Shown piece after piece: positions 1-6,605 of a stretch of 12,496 bases of DNA. The translations under genes and the position numbers were made by a program. The stretch lies in contig JALUUA010000110.1 of NCBI GenBank assembly GCA_027021605.1, positions 1 to 12,496 of the forward strand, written 5' to 3'. Every line of letters starts with the position of its first letter. Position 1 is the first letter of the stretch. The notes beneath the pieces are model-generated. The model ran no database searches. It saw only the letters and a list, made by a program, of their open reading frames with translations, and was not told where the DNA came from. Origin of the DNA: Candidatus Bipolaricaulota bacterium. GTDB taxonomy: Bacteria; Bipolaricaulota; Bipolaricaulia; RBG-16-55-9.

Positions 1-3000
1 GGAGTCCTTGAGCCGGACGCCGCCCTGCGGGTGGCCCGAGACTTGAGAGCTGATCAAGACGGCCCGGGAGCGCTCCGAGGCGTCCACGCCCACGCCCTGG
101 TTGTTCTGAATTTGGCTTCCCTCGACGGCGGCTTGGGAACTCTTGAGCACGATCCCGTTGTCCCCGTTCTGGGCAACTGTAGAGTTGACGAGCGTGGCCT
201 TGCCCAGCTCCGCCCGGACGCCCGCGCCCTGGTTCCCTGTGACTTGGGAATCGCGCAGCTCCCCGGAGCTGTTGAGGAGATTTACGCCGTCGCTCCCGTT
301 GCCCGAAACCGTCGAACCCGTCAGGGCGCTCACGGAGCTGCGGGCCAGGAGGCCCTCCTTGTCGTTGTTCTGGAGTTGGCTTCGGCTCATCTCCAGCGCG
401 GAGTTGTTGAGCCGGATGCCCGGCTCGGGGTGGCCCGAGACGGTGCTCCCCAGCATCTCGATGGTGGAACTCACAGCATCCACGCCCACCTCGCCGTTGT
501 CCGTGATCTGGGTGTTCGCCACGTCCGCGGTGGAGTTGAGAAGGTCCAGCCCGTCCTTGCCGTTCGCCCGCACGAAGCCGTCGAAGAGCCTTAGGGTGGA
601 GACCTCGGAGCTGATCCCGTGGCTTTGGTTTTGCTCCACGGTGCTCGTCCCGATCTCGGCGGAGCTGTTCTCGAGACGCACGCCCTCCTCGGGGTGCCCG
701 GCCACGGTGCTGTCGATCATCGTGAGCCCCGAGTTGTCGAAGGCGTGCACGCCCTTGGCCCCGTTACTGAGAATTTGGCTCCCGAAGACGTCCGCGGTGC
801 TATTCTTGAGCTCCACGCCCGTGCGCCCGTTCGTTTGGACGAGCATCGCGGTGAGGGCCACCTTGGAGCTTACGGCCCCCACGCCGCGGCCCTGGTTGTT
901 CTGAATCGTGCTATCACTGAGATCCGCGGAGCTGTTGCTCAGGAAGACTCCGTCGTCCGGGTGGTCGGCGATCAAGCTGCGGTCGCCCACGATCACCACC
1001 GACGTCTCGGCGTTGACGCCCTTTCCGCCGTTGGCGACGATCTGGGTGGACGAGATGTCCGTGGAGGCGTTCGTGAGGTTGACGCCGTCCTTGCCGTTGC
1101 GGGAGATCTCGCTGCTGACGATCACGGAGCGGGCCTGGCGGATCTCCACCACGCCGTAGCCTTGGTTGTCCACCACTTGGGTGGTGCTCATATCGAGCAG
1201 CGAGTTCTCCAGCGCGATGCCGTTGTCGGGGTGCAGGTTAATCAAGCTGTCCGTGATGGCCGCGGTGGAGTCGATGGCCTCCATCCCGTCGTCGCCGTTG
1301 CCCGTGATCTCCGTTCCGGAGATGTCGGCCACGCTCGTGTGGAGGAAGACCCCGTCCTGGCCGTTCTCCGTGACGAAGCTGTCCAGCACGGCGAGCTGAG
1401 AGTTGTTCTCGGCGTTCACCCCGTGGCCCCGGTTCTGGGTGATGGTGCTCGCGTCCACGGTGCCCGTGGAGTCGTCGAGGTGCATCCCGTCTTGGGGGTG
1501 GCCCTGAATGAGGCTTTGGGCCTGCACCGTGACGTTGGACTGCTGCAGGGCGTTTACGCCGATGCCGTTGTTGTTGAGGATGCGGGAGCCCGTGATCTCC
1601 GCGGTGGAGGCCACGAGCTGCACCCCGTGGCTCCCGTTCTGGGAGATCTCGGAGTCCGTGACGGTGAGCTTGGAGTCGGCCTCGGCCTGGACCCCGCGGC
1701 CCTCGTTCTGGGTGATCGTGCTCCCCAGGACGCTACCCGTGGCGTCGTTGAGGAAGAGGCCGTCTTGGGGGTGGCCCCGGATGAGGCTCCCGTCCCGAAT
1801 GGTGACGGCGGCCCCCTGGGTGGCGTGGACGCCGTCGCCCGTGTTGTCGAGAATTTGGGAGCTTATGAGGGTGGCCGTCGAGGCGACGACGTTCACCCCG
1901 TGATTCCCGTTCTCCGTGATCTGGGAGCTTTCGACTTTAAGCTCCGAGGAGGCTTCCGCGTGGATCCCGAAGCTCCCGTTCTGGGTGACGGTGCTCCCCG
2001 CCAGGGAAGCCGTCGAGCTTGTGAGGAAGACGCCCTCCTTCCCGTTGGAGGAGATCGTGCTCCCCGTGACGGTGAGTTCTGATGAGGCTTCCGCGTATAG
2101 GCCGCGGCTTTCGTTCTGGGTGATCGTGCTTTGGTCTACCGCGCCCACGGAAGCGCTGAGGGAGACGCCGTCCTGGGGGTGCTCCGAGACGGTGGTGCCC
2201 TCGGCGATGGTGACCTGGGAGTTCTCCAGGGCGTTGACGCCGATCCCGCCGTTTTGCGTGACGGTGCTCCGGCGGATCTCGGCGGTGGAGTTAATGAGAT
2301 GCACACCGTCCTTCCCGTTTTCGGCGATGGTGCTGTCCGTGACCACCAGTTGGGAGGCGGCTTGGGCGAGCGCCCCCATCCCCACGTTGCGGGCGACCGA
2401 GCTCTTGTCCACGGTGCCCGTGGAGGCGTTCAGGAGGACCCCCTCTTGGCCGTTCTCCTCCACGGCGCTGCTTACCACGGAAAGCTGGCCGCTCTCCACG
2501 TAGACGCCGAAGCCCGCGTTCTGGGTGATCTCGCTTCCGGCGCTCACGGCGGCCGAGGCCCCGTTGATCACGTGGAGCCCGTTCCCCTCGTTCCCGGAGA
2601 CGGCGCTCCCCGCCAGGGTGGCCGCCGAGCCGTCTACGAGCACGCCGTGGGTGGGGTGGTTCGCGATTTGGCTGTTGTTGATCTGGGCCTCGGAGCCCGC
2701 GCGCAGCGCGAGGCCCTCGGCCCCGTTGGCCGTGATCGTGGCCCCCTCCAGTCGCACGGTTCCCGACTCGGCGCGGATGCCCTGCTCGGCGTTGGCCGTG
2801 ATCGTGCTCCCGTCGACGGTGAGGGTTCCCCCGGCGACGAGGGCTCCGACCGTTCCGTTCGACTTTAAGGTGCTTCCCGCGGTCGCGCTCGCGGAGGAGC
2901 CGGGGTCCACTTGCAAGCCCGCCCCTGGGTTGTTCTCCACGGTCGCGCCGGAGAGGGTAACCTGGGCGCCGCCGGTGGCGAGCACCCCGATGGAGTGGCC

Positions 3001-3213
3001 GGATATGGTCCCACCCGCGATCGTCACGTTCGCGCCCTGGGCCACGACGCCGCGGCCCTGATTTTGAGTGATCGTACTCTCGGTTAATTGAGCGGTCCCG
3101 CCCTGGAGGACGACCCCGTCGGCGCCGTTGGCCGTCACGGTTGCGCCCTCCAAGACGACGGTGGAGTTGGAGTCGGCCGTGATTCCGGGGCCGCCGTTAT
3201 CGCGGATCTCGCC
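1..3213 (-). repeat. about 48 tandem beta-helix rungs (~67 bp each) with a ~267-bp higher-order period
   Basis: Coding repeat inside the beta-helix gene. Each rung is 22-24 codons. At intervals the Asn-Gly of the rung is replaced by His-Pro. The His codons lie at 31, 430, 694, 961, 1231, 1498, 1771, 2179 and 2656 (low coordinate), with a degenerate His-Ser rung at 2995. The spacings are 399, 264, 267, 270, 267, 273, 408, 477 and 339 bp. They correspond to 6, 4, 4, 4, 4, 4, 6, 7 and 5 rungs. DNA similarity between neighbouring four-rung blocks is also obvious by eye, which suggests growth by duplication. Confidence 0.9.
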
Positions 3214-3789
3214 GCCCTGGACGGTGACCTCGGAGCCCTCGATCCGCAGGCCGGGGCCGGTGAACCCCTCAATGCGGAGCTCCTCGAGAACGATCTCCGC
3301 ATTGGTGCCCTGAAAGAGGATGGCCGACTCCCCCTTGTCCGCGTCCTCGTTCCGGGTAAGCGTAAAGCCCTTGATCCGGACGTTTCGGCTGTTGACCAGC
3401 GTGATCGGGTACGGGGCGTCGCCCGATTGGCGACCGGGCATCCAGATGACCTCCCCTTGGGCCTCCAGGGTGATGCGGGTCTTGGCCTCAATGCGGACGG
3501 ACTCCTGATAGGTCCTCGGCATGAGGATGATGCGGTCGCCGGGCCGGGCGAGGTTGACAGCGGTCTGAATGTTCGGGCAATTGGTGGGAACGCGCTTCGG
3601 GTTGGCGTCCGCGCAACGGGCCCGGCCGGGAATGGGCGGCTGAGCCGCGCCCTCCGCGGGCAGACTGCCGATCAGCAAACCGAAAAGAAACGCCCCGAGC
3701 CCGAGTCCGAGCCCGAATCCGAATCCGAGGTTCCCCCCGCGATGGGCCCACCTCCGACGCCGAGACTGGGAACTGGGAGGCTGTGTCAT
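1..3789 (-). CDS. secreted giant right-handed parallel beta-helix repeat protein (3' end outside window)
   Basis: The frame is open from the ATG at 3789 to the left edge: 1,263 codons with no stop, so the C-terminus is missing. Residues 1-49 look like a signal peptide: an Arg-rich start (RRRR at 10-13), a Gly-alternating hydrophobic core, then a small-residue site near A48/A49. Residues 59-110 resemble the N-terminal cap of secreted parallel beta-helix (pectate-lyase-fold, DUF1565-like) proteins, with the phrase NIQTAVNLARPGDRIIL. C59 and C71 are the only cysteines I find and may form a cap disulphide. From residue 193 about 48 rungs of 22-24 residues follow, with consensus S-T-I-T-x-N-G-x-x-G-V-x-(L/A); the Asn column would form an internal ladder. 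No catalytic motif is recognisable. The family includes polysaccharide-active enzymes, adhesins and structural surface proteins; a surface or structural role is my inference. The ribosome site is AAGGAAAGGGG, about 8 nt before the ATG. Confidence is high for the fold, low for the function. Confidence 0.93.
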   Translation of the reverse strand, partial: MTQPPSSQSRRRRWAHRGGNLGFGFGLGLGLGAFLFGLLIGSLPAEGAAQPPIPGRARCADANPKRVPTNCPNIQTAVNLARPGDRIILMPRTYQESVRIEAKTRITLEAQGEVIWMPGRQSGDAPYPITLVNSRNVRIKGFTLTRNEDADKGESAILFQGTNAEIVLEELRIEGFTGPGLRIEGSEVTVQGGEIRDNGGPGITADSNSTVVLEGATVTANGADGVVLQGGTAQLTESTITQNQGRGVVAQGANVTIAGGTISGHSIGVLATGGAQVTLSGATVENNPGAGLQVDPGSSASATAGSTLKSNGTVGALVAGGTLTVDGSTITANAEQGIRAESGTVRLEGATITANGAEGLALRAGSEAQINNSQIANHPTHGVLVDGSAATLAGSAVSGNEGNGLHVINGASAAVSAGSEITQNAGFGVYVESGQLSVVSSAVEENGQEGVLLNASTGTVDKSSVARNVGMGALAQAASQLVVTDSTIAENGKDGVHLINSTAEIRRSTVTQNGGIGVNALENSQVTIAEGTTVSEHPQDGVSLSASVGAVDQSTITQNESRGLYAEASSELTVTGSTISSNGKEGVFLTSSTASLAGSTVTQNGSFGIHAEASSELKVESSQITENGNHGVNVVASTATLISSQILDNTGDGVHATQGAAVTIRDGSLIRGHPQDGLFLNDATGSVLGSTITQNEGRGVQAEADSKLTVTDSEISQNGSHGVQLVASTAEITGSRILNNNGIGVNALQQSNVTVQAQSLIQGHPQDGMHLDDSTGTVDASTITQNRGHGVNAENNSQLAVLDSFVTENGQDGVFLHTSVADISGTEITGNGDDGMEAIDSTAAITDSLINLHPDNGIALENSLLDMSTTQVVDNQGYGVVEIRQARSVIVSSEISRNGKDGVNLTNASTDISSTQIVANGGKGVNAETSVVIVGDRSLIADHPDDGVFLSNSSADLSDSTIQNNQGRGVGAVSSKVALTAMLVQTNGRTGVELKNSTADVFGSQILSNGAKGVHAFDNSGLTMIDSTVAGHPEEGVRLENSSAEIGTSTVEQNQSHGISSEVSTLRLFDGFVRANGKDGLDLLNSTADVANTQITDNGEVGVDAVSSTIEMLGSTVSGHPEPGIRLNNSALEMSRSQLQNNDKEGLLARSSVSALTGSTVSGNGSDGVNLLNSSGELRDSQVTGNQGAGVRAELGKATLVNSTVAQNGDNGIVLKSSQAAVEGSQIQNNQGVGVDASERSRAVLISSQVSGHPQGGVRLKDS
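3694..3729 (-). repeat. six tandem copies of a hexanucleotide (YCCGAR) inside the signal peptide
   Basis: On the plus strand the copies read cccgag, cccgag, tccgag, cccgaa, tccgaa, tccgag. On the coding strand they encode an alternating Gly-Phe/Gly-Leu tract that forms the first part of the hydrophobic core of the beta-helix protein's signal peptide (about residues 21-32). Because the unit is 6 bp, gain or loss of copies keeps the frame and changes the core by two residues per unit. Confidence 0.85.
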
Positions 3790-3820
3790 GGTACGACCCC
3801 TTTCCTTGGGTTTTCCTCGC

Positions 3821-3850
3821 TCACCCCTTGCGGGTGACCTCCGTGTGACC
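3821..3850 (-). promoter_or_regulatory. inverted repeat and 11-bp-spaced direct repeat in the beta-helix gene leader
   Basis: TCACCC (3821-3826) and GGGTGA (3832-3837) form a 6-bp inverted repeat with a 5-nt loop. GTGACC occurs at 3834-3839 and again at 3845-3850, exactly 11 bp apart (one helical turn). The block lies between the candidate promoter and the ribosome site of the beta-helix gene. It could be an operator or a leader hairpin; nothing in the sequence identifies the binding factor. Confidence 0.35.
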
Positions 3851-3878
3851 CCTGTAATGCGAATATCTCTCGTTGTGC

Positions 3879-3908
3879 AGTGTACCGCCCGGGGGGGAGC
3901 GAAGGCAA
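3879..3908 (-). promoter_or_regulatory. candidate sigma-70-type promoter for the beta-helix gene
   Basis: Reading on the minus strand, TTGCCT (3908-3903) is followed after 18 bp by TACACT (3884-3879). The start point would be near 3872, giving a leader of about 83 nt that contains the repeats at 3821-3850 and the ribosome site. The -35 hexamer matches that of the candidate promoter at 10011-10040. Confidence 0.45.
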
Positions 3909-3909
3909 C

Positions 3910-4293
3910 TTAGCGCCCGGGGGACCTCCCCCGGGGGAGGAGATAGAGGGCTGCCCCGATCCCCAGGGCGTCGATGAGCACGTCGCGGGGGCTGCCCTCC
4001 CGGCCCGGGACGAAGCTCTGATGGTATTCATCGAGCCCGGCGTACAGGAGGGCGAGCGCAGCCGCCGAGATCCCGCTGCGCTCCGGGGGGAGGCCGTGGG
4101 CGCGGAGCGCCCGGCGCAGCAACAGCGTGAGGACGGCGTACTCGATTATGTGGCCCAACTTCCTCAGCACGAGGTCGCCCGCCTTGGGCAGCCCGGACTC
4201 CAACGAGGGGATCGAGGAGAGGGCGAAGATGAGCCCCGCCCACGCGACCACGGGGAGCCAGTAGCGAACGAGCAACCCACCCCAACGACGCAT
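3910..4293 (-). CDS. VanZ-family small membrane protein
   Basis: 127 residues from the ATG at 4293. The family signature is clear: a first hydrophobic segment ending in FALSSIPS, then RKLGHIIEYAVL, then LDEYHQSFVPGREGSPRD, followed by a last hydrophobic segment and a short basic tail. Three to four membrane segments are expected. VanZ proteins are named after a teicoplanin-resistance accessory factor, but most members have no assigned role and none can be inferred here. In-frame alternatives are an ATG at 4305 and a GTG at 4326; no start has a convincing ribosome site. I prefer 4293 because a TATTAT box at 4304-4309 would place transcription start just before it, implying a leaderless message. 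The gene is divergent from purF and lies 120 bp upstream of the beta-helix gene on the same strand. Confidence 0.85.
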   Translation of the reverse strand: MRRWGGLLVRYWLPVVAWAGLIFALSSIPSLESGLPKAGDLVLRKLGHIIEYAVLTLLLRRALRAHGLPPERSGISAAALALLYAGLDEYHQSFVPGREGSPRDVLIDALGIGAALYLLPRGRSPGR

Positions 4294-4303
4294 CGCGGTC
4301 GGC

Positions 4304-4309
4304 ATAATA
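4304..4309 (-). promoter_or_regulatory. candidate -10 box for the VanZ-family gene
   Basis: On the minus strand this reads TATTAT, five of six to TATAAT. No good -35 hexamer is seen 16-19 bp upstream. If it is used, the message would start about 4 nt before the ATG at 4293. Confidence 0.3.
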
Positions 4310-4334
4310 GCACAGTCCCCGCGCACGGCGGAAG

Positions 4335-4363
4335 TTGACGCGGGATGGATGATCCCCTAAGCT
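4335..4363 (+). promoter_or_regulatory. candidate promoter for the purF-like gene
   Basis: TTGACG (4335-4340) followed after 17 bp by TAAGCT (4358-4363). The -35 is strong and the -10 weak. Transcription would start only a few bases before the ATG at 4373, consistent with the poor ribosome site (AAGG only 4 nt before the start) and suggesting a nearly leaderless message. Confidence 0.35.
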
Positions 4364-4372
4364 CAAGGCGCG

Positions 4373-6061
4373 ATGAGCTGCGGGGTCGTCGGGGTCCTTC
4401 CCCTTGCGAACGTCGAGACGCGCGAAGCGCTGGGGCTCATCCTCGAGCTTTTGGAAGGGTGCCGCAACCGCGGCGAGGACGGCACCGGCCTGCTGCTCTA
4501 CGGCCAAGGGCTCTTCCCCCAGCTGTTCCACATCGAGAAGTGGTTCGGCTCCGCCTACGAGATCCCGCAAAGCCTCTATGAACTCAATCTGGAGCACCAC
4601 CCCGAGGCCCTCCTGGGCCACACCCGCTACGCCACCCGCGGGGTGATCCAAGAGGAGAACATCCACCCCGTCTGGGCGGGCTTCTCGCCCTCCCAAGATC
4701 GAGATCGAGATCCCGCCCATCCCGGAGAGGTGCATCTCTTCTTGGTGATGAACGGCGAGGTCTCGTTCACGGAGCGCTGGGTCCGCCGCGCAGAACAGAG
4801 GGGCATCAATCTCCACGGCTCGACCACGGACACCGCCGGGTGCGCCGGGTACCTGCTTGCCCTTTATCTCGAGCATCGCGATCTGGGGGAGGCGCTTGTG
4901 GAGTTCTACAAGCAGGCGTTCCCCTTCGGGGGCTTCTCGATCCTGGGGCTGCTCCTCGACGGCTCCGACGCTTGGTTCCTGTATCTTAGGGACGGGATGC
5001 GCCCGCTCCACCGCGCGCAATACGAAAGCTACGAGATCTTCGTCTCGGAGACGAAGCCCCTCACCGGCCTAGGGCTTCGCTACGAGGAGGTCGAGGCCGT
5101 CCCCCCGGGGTCCGTCGGCTTCTGCTCCCTCCGCGATCGGCAGTGGACGCGCTTGGACATGAGGAAAAGGCTCAAGGGCCGGGCGTGGCGCGGGGAGTGC
5201 TCGTTTGAGTACGCCTACTTTCAGGAGCCCAACTCCATCATGCACGGGAGGAGCATGGACGAGATCCGCATGGAGTTCGGCAAGGCCGCCTGCCGGGAGC
5301 ACCCACCCGAGAAGCCCGAGGACGACCCGGAGGCCCGCGTGGTGGTGACCCCGGTGCCCAAGTCGGGGATCAGCGCGGCGTACGGCTACGCCGAGCAGGC
5401 CCTGCGCGACGGTTACGACATCCACCTGGGGGCGATCGTCCTGCGCCGCGGCGGAGGGGGGAGCGAGACCCGCTCCTTCCTGGGGGAGGGCCGCCCGGAG
5501 ATCGTCCGCCGTCTGCGCCGAAAATTCGAGATCAACGTCCAGGAGGCCAAGGACGCCGTGATCGTCAACGTGGACGACTCCATCGTGCGGGGGAACGTCT
5601 CGGCCTGGATCACCAAGGGCGAGCGGGAGGCCGGGGCGCGGGAGGTGCGCTTCATCTCCGCCTGGCCGCCCATCATCGGCCCCTGCTTTGCGGGGATCGC
5701 CATCGACGTCGGCGAGCCCTTGGCCCACCTGGTGGCGGAATTTGAACCCGAAGAACTCGCCCAGGACCACACCCCCTTAGAAGAGGAACTCAAAGAAGGC
5801 TTCGAGCACGAGGAGTTCGGCCCGACGCGCTTCGACGCGGTGGGCTATGTGAGCGTGAAGGCCGTGACGGACATCCTAAAGAAGATCGTCCCCGGGGATT
5901 TTTGCACCGGCTGCTTTACCGGGCTGTACAACTACATCAACCCGCTCAACATCCGGGGGAAGCCGTACCGCTACGCGAAGTGGCTCGACGAGTTCATCGA
6001 GCAAAACGGCGTGGAGATGCCGGACCCCCAAGATCCGCAACCCGAGGGGAGCGCCTCGTGA
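4373..6061 (+). CDS. purF: PurF-type amidophosphoribosyltransferase (possibly a divergent paralogue)
   Basis: 562 residues. PurF makes 5-phosphoribosylamine from PRPP and glutamine, the first committed step of purine synthesis, in the cytosol. The N-terminal glutaminase half shows Cys3 (MSCGVVGV), RGEDGTG (33-39), GHTRYAT (82-88), NGE (127-129) and STTDT. The linker shows RDGMRPL and FEYAYFQEPNS. The phosphoribosyltransferase half carries the PRPP loop DDSIVRGN (401-408). Four cysteines match the 4Fe-4S ligands of Bacillus-type PurF: C276, C438, C511 and C514. Oddities: the protein is longer than the usual 450-510 residues; Cys is at position 3, so Met-Ser must be removed to expose the nucleophile; VPDSG is VPKSG (K330); the usual Thr after RG is Asn408. 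An in-frame TAA at 4358-4360 fixes the start to the ATG at 4373. The next gene overlaps its stop. A PurF-like paralogue with a changed substrate is possible. Confidence 0.88.
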   Translation: MSCGVVGVLPLANVETREALGLILELLEGCRNRGEDGTGLLLYGQGLFPQLFHIEKWFGSAYEIPQSLYELNLEHHPEALLGHTRYATRGVIQEENIHPVWAGFSPSQDRDRDPAHPGEVHLFLVMNGEVSFTERWVRRAEQRGINLHGSTTDTAGCAGYLLALYLEHRDLGEALVEFYKQAFPFGGFSILGLLLDGSDAWFLYLRDGMRPLHRAQYESYEIFVSETKPLTGLGLRYEEVEAVPPGSVGFCSLRDRQWTRLDMRKRLKGRAWRGECSFEYAYFQEPNSIMHGRSMDEIRMEFGKAACREHPPEKPEDDPEARVVVTPVPKSGISAAYGYAEQALRDGYDIHLGAIVLRRGGGGSETRSFLGEGRPEIVRRLRRKFEINVQEAKDAVIVNVDDSIVRGNVSAWITKGEREAGAREVRFISAWPPIIGPCFAGIAIDVGEPLAHLVAEFEPEELAQDHTPLEEELKEGFEHEEFGPTRFDAVGYVSVKAVTDILKKIVPGDFCTGCFTGLYNYINPLNIRGKPYRYAKWLDEFIEQNGVEMPDPQDPQPEGSAS

Positions 6062-6549
6062 GGCAAACCCTGAGACAAGGCGCATGGGCTTGGTTGCTCC
6101 TGTTGCTGCTTGGGATGGGCCTTGGGTCGGGCGAGGCCCTGGGGCTTGTCCGCGTCGGCGGCGGGGTGGGGTTCGTCGATGGGGAGACGGCCCTGGTGGG
6201 GCGGGTCATCCTGGACGTGCTGCCCCTGTGGTTCATCGCCCTCTCGCTCGACGCGGAGTACTGGCACCTTCCCGATCGGGGGGAGCTGTTGCCGTTTCTG
6301 AGCGTGAGCACAACCGTGCTCGCCCGGGTTACCCTGGGGGCCGGTCCCCTGCTTGCGCTCGCGGACGGGGGCGTGGGGTTCCAGGGGCTGGGGCTCAAGG
6401 CCGGAATCGGGACGGCGCTCGGACCCCTCGGGCTCTTTGCCGAGGGGATCTTGCGGCCGGGGCCGGGCGCGGAGGCTGCCCCCCTGGCCCCGCCCCTCCG
6501 GCTGCGGGGGGAGCTGCGCTTCGCCGTCGGGGCTACCCTGGGGTTCTGA
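6058..6549 (+). CDS. small exported outer-membrane-barrel-like protein, unknown function
   Basis: 163 residues from the GTG at 6058, which overlaps the purF stop in a GTGA; GAGGGGA at 6044-6050 is a well-spaced ribosome site, so translation is probably coupled to purF. Residues 1-29 form a signal peptide (basic VRQTLRQG, then a Leu-rich core, then GSGEALG). The mature part alternates hydrophobic and small or polar residues in short strands (for example LVRVGGGVGF and LRGELRFAVGATLGF) and ends in Phe, as outer-membrane beta-barrels often do. I do not recognise a specific family. About 130 mature residues would suit a small barrel of around eight strands; this is inference. Its pairing with a purine gene has no obvious functional logic. 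Confidence 0.72.
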   Translation: MRQTLRQGAWAWLLLLLLGMGLGSGEALGLVRVGGGVGFVDGETALVGRVILDVLPLWFIALSLDAEYWHLPDRGELLPFLSVSTTVLARVTLGAGPLLALADGGVGFQGLGLKAGIGTALGPLGLFAEGILRPGPGAEAAPLAPPLRLRGELRFAVGATLGF

Positions 6550-6553
6550 GCGG

Positions 6554-6591
6554 TTTTCCCCGAAGGCCGCAGGGAGGCGGACCGGGGAAAA
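6554..6591. terminator. hairpin between convergent genes, possible bidirectional terminator
   Basis: TTTTCCCCG (6554-6562) pairs with CGGGGAAAA (6583-6591). Inside the 20-nt loop a CCGC/GCGG pair can extend the structure. The stem begins 4 bp after the stop of the plus-strand barrel-like gene and ends 14 bp before the stop of the minus-strand peptidase gene. The A/T ends of the stem could provide short U-tracts in both directions; there is no long separate T-run. Confidence 0.5.
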
Positions 6592-6605
6592 GGAGTGCCC
6601 TAGCC

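Noticed and set aside
1..3213. CRISPR array or non-coding tandem repeat as the source of the periodicity
   Set aside because: The units are whole codon multiples, diverged at the DNA level, and translate continuously into beta-helix rungs with no spacers.
31..3837. Long plus-strand open frames (up to 487 codons) opposite the beta-helix gene
   Set aside because: They are antisense shadows of the repetitive high-G+C coding sequence; their proteins are low-complexity and resemble no family, while the minus frame gives a perfect rung repeat.
4028..5020. 330-codon minus-strand frame across the VanZ-family and purF genes
   Set aside because: It has no recognisable domain, runs through two genes with clear family motifs, and mirrors purF codons.
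5069..5793. Minus-strand frames opposite the purF PRPP-binding region
   Set aside because: Antisense shadows; no family features.
5902..6057. Upstream extension of the barrel-like gene inside purF
   Set aside because: The 52 extra codons lie in the wrong frame of purF and precede a good signal peptide that starts at the GTG at 6058.
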